64,000 nt of DNA from Haplomitrium mnioides (taxonomy: Eukaryota; Marchantiophyta; Haplomitriopsida; Calobryales): positions 94,848-158,847 of the forward strand of contig JBNGIS010007632.1 of assembly GCA_049999725.1 (NCBI GenBank), given 5' to 3'. A program made the translations under genes and the position numbers. A model generated the notes under the pieces. It did not search any database and had not been told where the DNA came from. It saw nothing but the letters and a program-made list of their open reading frames with translations. This document shows positions 1 through 9,805 of the stretch, piece by piece. Numbering within the stretch: position 1 is the stretch's first letter; the number at the start of each line of letters is the position of its first letter.

Positions 1-56
1 ATTCTGTGCGTATTTCTTGAAAAGACACTTTGGATTCAGAGTAAACTTGTACTTTG
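1..56 (+). repeat. LTR remnant at the left edge (E1)
   Basis: The first 56 bases align at roughly 80 percent by eye with 11187-11241, which lies in the 3' LTR region of E1. The two are therefore read as the direct-repeat ends of one element. At about base 57 the sequence passes straight into mid-gag coding sequence, so the rest of the LTR, the leader and the gag N-terminus are missing. Confidence 0.55.
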
Positions 57-58
57 GG

Positions 59-544
59 AAGAAGTCGACTAATGTGCTAGAAGAGGCCCTAGAAATAGTA
101 CACCAGATCAACGGGAGGCCTCGCACCATGCTTGGAAGACCTGCAAGAGTGAGCAAGGGGCCGAGAAATGGGTGGGCTATAGCTAGACCACCTCGAACGA
201 TCATTATGGTCTGTTGGAATCGCAGTCAACTTGGGCATATTTCCTCCAAGTCTCGTGAGCCCCGGAAGAGCGGCTATGGACACCCAATTGCATTATGTTT
301 CCAATGCAAGAAAAAGAAGCATGTGGCTGTCAATTGCCCTCTTTACCAAAGACACAAAGTTGCCCCTAACCCAGGCATGAACCCTCCTCCACCTGCAGCG
401 GTCAATTTGATAGAATTGGAAAGAAGAGAGGCAGTCTGCCATGAGAAGGAGGAAGAAGAAGCTGACCTACCCAGATGGGAAACCCCAACCCCCAAAGATT
501 GCTACAGGGTAGTAACCCGAGCTAGAGCCAAGTCCAAGAAATAG
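59..544 (+). pseudogene. gag: E1 gag C-terminus, zinc-knuckle region
   Basis: Open for about 160 codons. It carries one intact CCHC knuckle, C-F-Q-C-K4-H-x4-C, near 295-340. A first knuckle about 25 codons earlier is degenerate (CWNRSQLGHISSKS; second Cys is Ser). The E3 copy near 27.7 kb shows the opposite state, with the first knuckle intact (CRNCGQSGHISPNC). The nucleocapsid part of gag binds element RNA. The gag matrix/capsid part is absent. The proline-rich stretch after the knuckle (NPPPPAAVNLIE) is also present in E3. Confidence 0.75.
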
Positions 545-779
545 AGCCATCGGAAGAATGAGCGGAAAACCAAGAACGGGGTGGCTCAAGGATCCTCATC
601 GCGTAGGAATTCGGATTACCAACGGGACAATTTAAAGTGGTTCTATCCCAAGCAGCAAGATAATATGAGGAAGTAGTTGGAGGCGCTAGATGCGCCGGAA
701 GAAGTGGGAGCAGCCACGGAGACCTTGAAGAAGGTCTAAAATCAGCAAGAAGAGCCCAATGGACTAGAGCCGAAGATAG

Positions 780-1291
780 CAATCAAGGAATAGGAAAGCA
801 AACCAGCCTCCTACAGCATCCAGACTGATGTGAGAGATTGCCTAGTCACGGCTACAGTAGGCCAACTGATCAAAGATAGCCCCTTGTACAAACAACAATT
901 GAGGGAACTGCTGATGGGCGCCAAGAGGAGGAGACTGCCTTGAGTAGGAGCTCAAGCAGATTTGCAGTTGGTGTGTGAAGATAAAGGCGCTCCTGAGATT
1001 GACATTCAGATAGCGAGGTGCACACTGTCCCTAGTACCCGTAAACAGAGGGGCATGAGTCAATATCATGGTGGAGGAGACCGCACACAAGTTGGGATTCA
1101 AGGAATTCAAACCCACTGCTAGGATCATGAGATTGGTAGATGGATCCCGAGTTAAACCCTTAGGCTCCCTACTCAGAATACCCACTTTCATTGAGGGCAA
1201 AGAATTCAAATTGAACTACCTCGTAATACGGTCAGCCACAGCTTCTTCGTACCCAGTGCTGATCAGAAGACCGTGGTTGTATGAAACCTAG
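780..1291 (+). pseudogene. E1 retropepsin-like protease, inactivated
   Basis: This segment aligns with protease regions of E3 (26826-27194) and E4 (54183-54554): shared blocks are LYxxQLRELLMGAKRRR, a CEDKGA...EIDIQI block, and VNIMVEETAHKLGF. In E3 the catalytic loop is VDGGAGVNIM; here it reads VNRGA-stop-VNIM, so the catalytic Asp is gone and a TGA follows. Downstream DGSRVKPLG and YPVLIRRPWL match the flap and C-terminal motifs of plant Gypsy proteases. Additional stops occur at the 5' side. Non-functional. Confidence 0.75.
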
Positions 1292-1993
1292 GTCCTACAC
1301 AATTGGGGGAATTCAACCCTGGTATTCACCCCTGAAAACACAGTGGTTCACTATGGACCGGTGCCACATCTGGGGAGACACAAGCGGGAGAGGAATATGA
1401 TAACGAGTGGTCCAAAGAGGAGGAGGAATAAGAGTACCACTACTAGGTCAACGAAGCCACAGAGGAAGATCTGTTAAGAGAAGGAGTGGTGACGGTTAGT
1501 CAGGTAGAGCTGGAGAAGTGCGCTGAGGAAGAACCCATAATGAGGGGGCCCACGGAATATTTTGTGAAGGATTAGGACATTGAGGCCAGAAGAAAAGAGA
1601 GGTCTGAAGTGACTCATCGGAAGCAAATAGAAAAGTCTGAAGTACCTCATTGAATGCAGGCGAGAGAAAGAGGAGAATCTGAAGTGACTCAATGAGAGCA
1701 AGGGGTTGCAATTAGCAACACTGATGCACGAACGCAGCTCAACATGGAGGAATGAGATGGCAGTGGTGCGCAAATCACAACACAAACCACTGGTTGTCTA
1801 GGAAGGACACAAATTCCATATCGGCTCTGATTTACCTGAAACTACAGAGCGATCCTTAACCCACCTCCTTACCAATTTCAGCGATGCCTTTGCCTAGAGT
1901 CATGTGGATCTAAAGAGAGTCCCCAAAGAATTAGGAGAACATTGGATTGACCTTGAACCCGCAACGATTCTAGTGAGGCAGTGCTAGTACCAG
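1292..1993 (+). pseudogene. E1 protease-RT linker, heavily broken
   Basis: Low-complexity acidic linker between protease and RT. It corresponds to the open 53283-53924 segment of E4, which shares HYGPVPH near the start and LTNF-DAFA-SH-DLK-V-KELGEH near the end. Here it has many stops. An imperfect internal repeat containing TCTGAAGT-x-ACTCA occurs three times between about 1600 and 1695. Confidence 0.55.
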
Positions 1994-3245
1994 ATGAACT
2001 CCCAATTTTCCTTGCTGGTAAAGGAAGAAATCGATAAGTTGCTAGAAGAAAATTTCATCTACCTTGTGTTGAATAGCGAATGGGTGTCACCTCTGGTCAT
2101 AGTACAAAAGAAGATTGGACAAGATGGAGAACGGAAAATCAAGGTGTGTCATGATTTCCAAAAACTGAATGATGCAACCAAGAAAGACCACTACCCTTTG
2201 CCATTCACAAATGGGGTACTCGATTTGGTTGCAGGAAAAGAGGTCTACAACTTCCTAGATGGGTATCCAGGGTACAATCAGATCTGGATCCGGGAGGAGG
2301 ATCAATTGAAGACGGCATTCACCACAAAATTGGGGGTGTTTGTTTTCTGAAGGATGCCTTTTGGACTCTGCAATGAACCCGGAACCTTTCAGCGGATGAT
2401 GAACATCTTCCATGACTAGTTGAGAGAATTTCATGAGATCTTCATCGATGATTTCATGGTATACGGAAAGCTCTGCAACCATGAGCAGGACGTGAGGCTC
2501 ACGCTCCAACGCTACCGAGAAATAGGGCTGAGGTTGCATCAAAAGAAGTGCTTCTTCGGAGTAAAAGAAGGGATACTACTCTGACACAAGATTTCCAATA
2601 GGGGCATTGAGGTGGACCAGGAGAAAATCTGAATTTGGATGAAGATGTCATTCCCCACAACGCTGAAGGAGGTACAAGGCTTTCTGGGGTGTGTAGCCTA
2701 CTACCGAAGATTCATCAATCAATTTGATTTGGTGCCCTTACCCCTCACTAAAATGATGAAAGGGGGAAGTACCTTTGAAGCCACCCTTGAGAGACTGGCC
2801 AATTTTAATGAGCTAAAGGAGCGGCTCGCAAGTGCCCCCATACTCATGCCACCGTGTTGGGGAATAGAATTCCATGTTATGATCGACGTATCAGGCTTTT
2901 GTATAGGAGCAGTGCTGAGTGAGGCTAATGAGAAGGGAAGAGACCATCCCATTCACTTTGCTAGTAGATTGCTGGCCTCTACTGAGAAAAATTACTCTGC
3001 TGAGAAGAATTACTCTGCCATTGACAGAGAGGCTTTGGGGATCATCTATGCACTAGAGAAATTCAGGCATTACCTTCTGCATTACAAGGTAATCTTTCAC
3101 ACAAATCACAATGCCCTAAAGTATTTGGTGAAAAAACCTCATGTGACAGGCACAATTGCAAGGTGGGTGCTGCTCCTATAGGAGTTTGATTTTGAAGTAT
3201 GGATCAAACCACAAAAAAAGTACATCAATGTTGATTTATTCTCCT
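1994..3245 (+). pseudogene. E1 reverse transcriptase and RNase H
   Basis: The RT fingers/palm are open in 1994-2350 (SEWVSPLVIVQKK, HDFQKLNDATKKDHYPLPF). After a TGA the palm continues with RMPFGLCN, and the catalytic box is present as FIDDFMVYG near 2440-2460. The RNase H part runs from MSFPTTLKEVQGFLGCVAYY (2640) to about 3240. Its first acid (VMIDVSGF) and Glu (IDREALG) are present, but the block normally reading TDHxALKY is TNHNALKY, so a catalytic Asp has become Asn. At least six in-frame stops are visible. A 15-bp direct duplication repeats AEKNYS near 2985-3015. Confidence 0.8.
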
Positions 3246-4327
3246 GGGTGGCTTGACCAATCAACAAGTCGGAGGTGGATGATGCCTTCCTAGATGAGGA
3301 TATGTTCCATGTCAAAATAGAGAAGCCAATGGATTATGCCAACATCATTGAATTTCTCCTGTCGGCTCAAATTCCAAAGGGCAGCAGCAGAGAGGAGGCT
3401 GTAGTGTTTCTCCTAAAAATGAAGCCATATCTCATGATGAAGGGCTTATTGCATAAGAGAGGTCAAGACAGTATGATCCAAAGGTGCCTAGAGCGAGACC
3501 AAGCCACAGTGGTGATGCAGGCTTTGCACGAAGAAGAAGTGGAGGGCCACTTTGCAGCGGATGCCACAATGAGAAAAGTATTGGATGCACGATACTTGTG
3601 GCCAACGTTGCACAAGGATGTGCACTTTTGGGTAAAAAGATATGATGCCTGTCAGAGGACTGAGAAACCAACGGCCAACTAGAATCACCCATTGGTCCCA
3701 ATCATTCCACTGGCACCTTTTGAGAAATGGGGCATCGATTTCATCGAGCCAATTGCTCCATCAACTCGATGAGAAAACAAGTACCTTCTGTTGGCCATAG
3801 ATTATGCCACCAAGTGGGTAGAAGCGAGAGTCACCCGGAAGGATGATGTAAAGACCGTGGCTGCTTTTTCGTTCGAGCAGATGTTTTGTAGGTTTGGGCC
3901 ACCTCTAGAGCTGGTATGTGACTAGAGCACACATTTCATCAATCAGGTGATCAAAGATCTAACATCAAGGTACCTGATCAAGCACCACCGCACCACAGCA
4001 TATCATATCATCCAAAGGCAAACGGGATAACAAAGAGGACGAACAGAATCATGGGCAAGATTCTTAGTAAAACAGTGGCAACAAACAAGTCCAAGTGGGA
4101 CTTCAAGCTGCTCACAATGACACATGTCTATAACCTGGCCTATAAGACCACCATCGGCCACTATCCGTATTTCCTAGTCTTCCAACAACACACATTAGAA
4201 CCAGTAGAGTATGAAGTGCCAACCCAAAGGCTGTTGGAGAAAGAGCGAATGGCAAAAGAACAGAGCAGGAGAGAAAGGCTATATTAGCTAGAAAGTTTGG
4301 AGGAAACAAAGGAGCAAGCCTAGGGCC
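3246..4327 (+). pseudogene. E1 integrase, N-terminal and core parts
   Basis: An HHCC-type zinc region lies in 3275-3682: two His in HEEEVEGHFA, followed by YDACQRT where the first Cys is Tyr. The core follows with GIDFIEP, a stop-containing VCD-STHF and a frameshift around 4010-4045. An open tail at 4051-4287 (KWDFKLLTMTHVYNLAYKTT) matches E4 integrase at 50967-51332. The coding homology stops exactly at 4327, where CV1 begins. Confidence 0.75.
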
Positions 4328-4766
4328 TGTAAAAGAGCTCAAAGAGAACTCAAAGACCGACTTCCAAATAAGTAATACTTCAAAACAACTCTAAAAGAGT
4401 TACACAACTCACAGCCAATAAGCAAACCAAAGCCAAGAGTGTTAGCTAAAGCCAAACAACCAAAGAGCCAAACCAAATTGAGAGGAACTCCTGAATGAAG
4501 AGTGGGGCTAAGAAGCCCTTCTATTTACACAAGAGAAGAGGTTGTCATCCCTCTTTCTTCTCTTACAAGTCACTTCTCATTTCAGCCCTAAAGGTGACTC
4601 TCTACCACAAGTGACTTCGAATGCGAGTTAACTAAAAGTGACTCTCAACCAAAAGTGACTTCAAAAGCAAGTAATCCAATCTTACCCTAAAAGTGACTCA
4701 CTACCACTTCCTTCACTCCTCTCTATTTTCTTATAAATAGCACAATTTTATGCTTTTACTACTACA
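4328..4766 (-). repeat. CV1 3' LTR
   Basis: 439 bp. It is nearly collinear with 9100-9510 but keeps a segment of about 28 bp, including one AAGTGACTT repeat, that the 5' LTR lacks. The TATA element of other copies (TATAAATA) reads TGTAAATA here. Several AGTCACTTTT-type motifs are spread over the U3. Confidence 0.85.
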
Positions 4767-4785
4767 TAATCCCCATCGTCTAGTC
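4767..4785 (-). other. CV1 polypurine tract
   Basis: Element-strand GATGGGGATTA lies immediately before the LTR TGTAG. The same tract (GGCGGGGATTA) precedes the 3' LTRs of CV3 and CV4. It is the expected plus-strand primer position. Confidence 0.7.
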
Positions 4786-4789
4786 GATG

Positions 4790-5234
4790 ATGTCCTTGTC
4801 ATTGCCGTAACTTTCAAAAAAATTTATAGCTTCTTGAGCATCATCAAGATTTGAAGAAGGTTCCCAAGTAGCATCTTGAAGTGGATAGACTTTCCACAAA
4901 ACCTTGTATTGAACTTGTGGATGTCATCCACGCTTGATAACTCTTTTTGCCAAAATGCGATCTACTTCAAATTCTTCATGATCATCAAGAACAATGGTCG
5001 GAGGAGGAAGTTGAATACAATTTGGAAAAGAAGATGGACTACGAACAAAAGGCTTAAGTTTAGACACATGGAACATAGGATGAATCTTCATATGAAGAGT
5101 AAGATCAAGCTTATAAGCAACAAGAGAAATAACGTGAGAAATAGAGAAAGTACCAATCCAAGCATGAGATAACTTACAAATTTGAGTATCTAAAGACAAT
5201 GGAAGATCATGAGTGGATAACATAACTTGGTCAC
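4790..5234 (-). pseudogene. CV1 integrase tail and chromodomain
   Basis: The reading frame 5223-4924 carries LPLHM..., HVSKLKPF and the start of a chromodomain (HEEFEVDRILAKRVIKRG). The remainder of the chromodomain is shifted into another frame below about 4930 and has been truncated by frameshift. Intact counterparts occur in CV3 and CV4. In chromoviruses this domain directs integration toward modified histone tails. Confidence 0.75.
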
Positions 5235-6190
5235 TTAAAACATAAGATCAATCACGACGACGGCTATCGTCATATTTTTTTGCCAATTTTGAGCAATAGT
5301 AAGATGGTTTGCGATCATCTTGCAATGAAGAAGATAAACGAGACAAAAAGTAGAAATACTTGGAACATTAGAAAAAGTAAGAGAAAGCAAACCATCGAGA
5401 ACAAGAGGATGCTGACCCGAATTAAAAAAGAAAGGAGAAAACCCAGTACTTGCTTGTTTGGAGTTGTTGTAGGCAAACTCCACAGCTGGGAAGAAACTAT
5501 CCCAATCGATGTGATGAAAATTGATGAATGTGCGAAGCATGTCCTCCACAGTGCGATTAGCACACTCCGTTTGCCCGTCTGTTTGCGAATGATAAGCAGT
5601 AGACATAGAAAGTTTGGTTCCTAGAAGTTTGAATAACTTTCGCCAAAACTTTTGAGTGAAACGTGGATCCCAATGAGATATTAACACCTTGGGCATTCCG
5701 TGATGGCAAAAAACAGTATCAAAGTAAATTTTTGCCAATTGTGGAGCATCTATTGTATCCACTGTTGGCACTTAATGAATCTGCTTGCTCAGCTTGTCCA
5801 CAAACACCACAATAGCAGTAAACCCCGAGGCATAGGTGGAAGTGAAGTAACAAGATCCAAACTTACATGTTCCCAACGAGTAGTAGGAATTGGTAATGGT
5901 TGAAGAAGTCCTGCTGGTTTTTTATTCAAAGATTTGCTTCGTTGACAACTTTCACATGAACGAATAAAACCATGAACATATCGAGTCAAGTTAAGCCACC
6001 ACCAAGTGTGTTGAAGAAACTTTGTAGTTTTATCTACTCCAAATTTGATGGCCTTGATAGAGAATACCATCTTGAATGGAAAAAGAATGATGCTCACTAT
6101 CCTTGACGACCAATTGTGCTCAAACCAGACTAAAGAAAGCATCTTCTTGTAGATTTTGATGATAACTCCCACTAGTTGCCTCATCTTAAT
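5235..6190 (-). pseudogene. CV1 integrase
   Basis: The N-terminal zinc region (CESCQRSK near 5940) and first catalytic block VSLDLVTSLP lie in 6184-5789. A frameshift near 5820 leads to the second frame, 5771-5235. That frame holds TAYHSQTDGQTECANR, with the catalytic Glu, but the second Asp block reads LISHWDPRF, where CV4 has LISDWD, so Asp has become His. It should not be active. Confidence 0.8.
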
Positions 6191-7744
6191 GTAAGATACT
6201 AATGTTGCTCACCTCCATTGTATTCACTCGATGATCCGGCCTTCGTGATAGTGCATCAAGAATGGTGTGGAACCTTCGTGGCTTGTATTCTAGCTTGATA
6301 TCAAAGAGTTGCAATTGATCTTCCCATCTATGATAGCGACTTGTTATATTTTCCAAATGGATTGATTATAACAATGGTTTGTGATCTGTGAGCATAAGTA
6401 TAGGTCTTCCCAAAGGATAATACCTCCATAATTTTGTAGCATAAACCATTGCCAATTTCTCTCGATCCCTTGCAAAATAGTTTCTTTTTGTCCCATTCAA
6501 CCGACGTGACATGAAGGCAATTGGATGAAGTCCATCCTCAAACTCTTGCTGCAAACCTCCTCCAATAGCAAAATTAGGAGCATCAAAGTCAACTATACAA
6601 CGTATCTTTGGATCAAAGGGCTGTAGAATAGGACAAGAAGAGACTGCATCCCTAAGTTGTTGAAATGTCGTTTGCTTTTTGGCGGCCTATTGAAACTTGA
6701 CCTCCTTACCGACCAGATCTGTAAGTAGTGTAGCAATATGTACATAAAAATGGATGAATCGTCGATAAAAGCTTGCCGATCCATTGAAGTCTCTAATGTC
6801 CTTTGCCTCCTTTGGTGTTGGCCACTCAGTCATAGCCTTGATTTTCTCTTCTTCCATCTTTATACCATCCGCAGACACCTTGTGCCCCAAGTAAGTAACC
6901 TCTTGCTTCCAAAATTTGCACTTGGATCTTTTACAATAAAACTTCCAATTGCGCAATCTTTGCAAAACTTCTTTCACATGTTGCAATGCTCAGCTTCAGT
7001 TTTGCTAAAAATAAGAATATCATCCAAGAATACCAAAACTAACTTATCCAATAACCGATAAAAAGTTTGATGCATTTGATCCATCAATATAGCTGGAGTA
7101 TTAGTGTGACCAAATATAAAGACTTTCCACTCAAAATGTCCATACCTTGTACAAAAAGTTGTCCTCCGCACATCACTTGGCTTGATAGGAACTTTCCAAT
7201 AACCACTTCGAAGATCAATCTTCAAAAAGAATCGCGCACCACTCAAATGATCCAACAAATCATCAATACGCGGTAAAGGATAGGCATTCTTTACGGTTTG
7301 CTTGTTGAAACCACGATAATCAATACAAAGACAAAATCCTCCATCTTTCTTTGGTACAAAGAATATTGGTGCTCCCTAAGGCAAATTACTATGCTGAATG
7401 AAATCCTTCTCAAGAAGATCTATCAAAGTCTTGCGAAGCTCTTCCAACTCTTGTGGCGATAACCTATATATAGGCCGATTATACAGAATACTTCCTGGTA
7501 TCAACTCAAATGGAAAGGGCATTCCACGATCATCTCGTAACCCCTCTGGCAAATCATCCGGAAACACATTTGAAAACTCCTTCAAGATATCATCAATCAT
7601 TGAGGTCGGTATAGATTTCCTTCCCTCCTTATTCAAGTCCACAATAGGCTTGATCCATACAGCAAAGACATGCAACTTTTTCTCCATCAAAACATTATGC
7701 CAAAGTGATTTGGGCTTCTTTACCAACGGTGCGAGACGCTCCAA
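6191..7744 (-). pseudogene. CV1 reverse transcriptase and RNase H
   Basis: The N-terminal part (7744-7376) contains IPTSMIDDILKEFS, LPEGLRDD and NRPIYRLSPQELEELRK. The palm in 7258-6974 has LRSGYWKVPIKPSD and the catalytic VLVFLDDILIFSK. The thumb/connection is at 6986-6687 (YLGHKVSADGIKMEEEKI). RNase H at 6600-6366 has VDFDA, ARDREKLAMV and the intact LMLTDHKPLL block. Breaks include a stop at about 7375 and frame changes at 6973 and 6690. CV1 is the only one of the copies here whose RNase H keeps the LTDHKPLL block. Confidence 0.85.
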
Positions 7745-7749
7745 AAGAA

Positions 7750-8125
7750 ATTGCTTTCCTTGTAAAGTAACTTGAATTTGTTGTTTTGCCTAATCAACTT
7801 GAGCAGAACGGTCTTCAAGCCAAGGCAAGCCCAAAATAATGTCATACTATATGGGTGCAATAACAAAATCCACAGATTCCTCATAATCTTTGCTAATCCT
7901 GAGAAGAAATAGCTTGCAAGAATGAAATACCTCATGTTTTTTGCCATCGGCCATAGTCACAAAACTTCTTTTGATAGGTGAAGTCATAGCTTTGATTTTC
8001 TTTGCAAAATGTAGTGACATGATATTTTTAGAACTTCCACAATCTATCAACATTCTACAAGAATGCTCATCAACCATACCGTCTAGATAAAACAAGGTAC
8101 TTCTAATTCTTGTTGAGCTTTTCAT
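7750..8125 (-). pseudogene. CV1 retropepsin-like protease
   Basis: 8125-7847 is open. The catalytic loop reads LIDCGSSKNIMS, a D-C-G-S variant of the usual D-S/T-G. It continues with RSFVTMADGKKHEVFHS and, after a stop (CAG-to-TAG type), YDIILGLPWLEDR. The same loop is intact in CV4 and mutated to DCRSS in CV2. Confidence 0.75.
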
Positions 8126-8199
8126 TCCATTGGAACTAATTAAGCTCTCACAAAACTACTCAACTATCTTTACTGAGATCGGTCGTATCTCTGATTTTT

Positions 8200-9055
8200 T
8201 TTTCAGCAGTTGCCGCATGAACAAGAGCACGTGGTCGATCTTGGCAATGTGGGCAACTTGCAATCATATGACCAAGCTATCGACAATAAAAACATCCTCC
8301 ACTTTGACGTAGACGCTCACCCTCTCCATTAGTGAGTGCCACTCTTTGCGCCGCATCAATCTCTATAAGTACATCCTCATTTGCTGGCACACAAATGTTT
8401 GGTAAAGCTTGTTGTAGACGTGGATGTGGCCTAGCCTTCTTGGTTGCTAGTAGTGAGTCATATCGTTCTGCCATACTCACTGCTTCTTCTAGTTGAGAGG
8501 GCTCTCTCATTGTCACTTCCATTCTAGTGCGAGGTTTCAATCCTCGAACAAAGCAATCCAAAGCTTCTCCCTCGCCCATATTAGGAATTTGCAAAATGAT
8601 ATTTTGAAATTGCGTGATATAGCTCCTGCCTATACCAAGTTGCTTCAATTCTGCTAAACAATCTCTTGCCACCTTTGAAGCATTCAAAACCCAAAATCTT
8701 AGATTTATCGCTTCTTTAAACTCTTGCCAAGAAGCAATTGGAGTAACAAATCCACATTGAGCTTGCTCCATTTGATATCTTCACCAAGTCTTAGCCACTC
8801 CTTCCAATTGACTTGCAGCAAATAGAATTCTTCTACCATCCTCTCTTATATTGGTAACCTCAAAATATTGCTCAAAATCGAACAAGAAATTCTGAGATGC
8901 ACTAGGAATCGTCTTCCTATCATAAGCCTTTGGCTTGGAAAACCGCACATGACTTTCTTCTTCTTGAAAAGGTGCCCTATTCCCCATTTGTATTTGAACT
9001 TCTAACAAGCGAGTAAGATGTTCAATTTGTTATTTCATTGCTTGCATCCTCCCTT
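8200..9055 (-). pseudogene. gag: CV1 gag
   Basis: Two open stretches (9008-8781 and 8771-8277) are separated by a TGG-to-TGA stop (AKTW-stop-RYQ) where CV2 reads WWRYQ. The capsid-like retrotransposon gag core runs through FNF...QYF, WQEFKEAIN and ALDCFVRGLKPRTRMEV. The zinc knuckle GGCFYCR is cut by a TAG replacing Gln in QLGHMI. The likely native start (ATG near 9046) is followed by an in-frame TAA. Confidence 0.8.
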
Positions 9056-9086
9056 CTTGATTCTCTATTCCACCAAAAAGAACGTG

Positions 9087-9098
9087 GCTCTGATACCA
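9087..9098 (-). other. CV1 primer binding site (initiator tRNA-Met)
   Basis: On the element strand TGGTATCAGAGC follows the 5' LTR end TTTTACA after a single spacer base. This is the canonical plant tRNA-iMet primer site and fixes the orientation and the LTR edge. Confidence 0.9.
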
Positions 9099-9099
9099 A

Positions 9100-9510
9100 T
9101 GTAAAAGAACTCAAAAAGAACTCAAAGACCGACTTCCAAATAATTAATACTTCAAAACAACTATAAAAGAGTTACACAACTCAAATCCAATAAGCAAACC
9201 AAAGTCAAGAGTGCTAGCCAAAGCTAAGCAACCAAAGAGCCAACCCAAATTGAGAGGAACTCCAGAATGAGGAGTGGGGCTAAGAAGCCCTTCTATTTAT
9301 ACAAGAGAAGAGGTTGTCATCCCTCTTTCTTCTCTTACAATCACTTCTCATTTCAACCTTAAAGGTGATTCTCTACCAAAAGTGACTCTCCACCAAAAGT
9401 GACTTCAAAAGCAAGTAATCCAATCTCACCCTAAAAGTGACTCACTACCACTTCCTTCACTCCTCTCTATTTTCTTATAAATAACACAACTTTATGCTTG
9501 TACTATTACA
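9100..9510 (-). repeat. CV1 5' LTR with TATA box
   Basis: 411 bp, starting TGTAATAGTACAAGCATAAA and ending GAGTTCTTTTACA on the element strand. TATAAATA lies at 9294-9301. Compared with the 3' LTR it lacks a segment of about 28 bp and has scattered substitutions, consistent with an old insertion. Confidence 0.85.
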
Positions 9511-9805
9511 AGAGCGATTGGAACACCACTAGAAATTGTGAAAGAAGCAACACGACAAGGAAGTGAAATTGATGGATATTTTTTAGGGAGATTTGGTGTT
9601 GTTATATGACAGCAGATTCATACATTTTCCGAGAAAATTTCACACAAGGTGGATGGGACCCTTTGTCCAATGGAGACTCCATTGCAACGGTCTGTAGAGC
9701 TCGGGACTTTAAAGGGGGAACGATTCGCAAATCGAGTACATTATGATCGCCTCAAAAGATATGTTAACAAGGAGGAAGCTGGAAAGAGTCTGGGGTCAAC
9801 ACATT
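9511..9805 (+). pseudogene. E1 integrase C-terminus, resumed after CV1
   Basis: Homology to E4 and to the 40.8 kb integrase scrap resumes directly after the CV1 LTR. GDLVLLYDSRFIHFPRKF is present near 9580-9640, followed by RWMGPF, the GPY/F-type module that follows the integrase core in Gypsy elements. One stop lies near 9575. This resumption shows that CV1 interrupts E1. Confidence 0.75.

Larger units (their letters stand above)
4328..9510 (-). mobile_element. CV1: chromodomain Ty3/Gypsy element (chromovirus), full structure
   Basis: A complete minus-strand element: 5' LTR 9100-9510, primer site 9087-9098, gag, protease, RT, RNase H, integrase, chromodomain, polypurine tract and 3' LTR 4328-4766. 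LTRs start TGTAATAG/TGTAGTAG and end TTTTACA on the element strand. It sits inside E1 integrase, and E1 coding homology resumes at 9511. Flanks at 4322-4327 and 9511-9516 (agggcc / agagcg) are at best a decayed target-site duplication. Coding frames have many stops, and the integrase second catalytic Asp is lost. Confidence 0.9.

Noticed and set aside
4323-9515. Target-site duplication of CV1
   Set aside because: Flanks gggcc and agagc match only with a one-base offset and a mismatch; not claimed.
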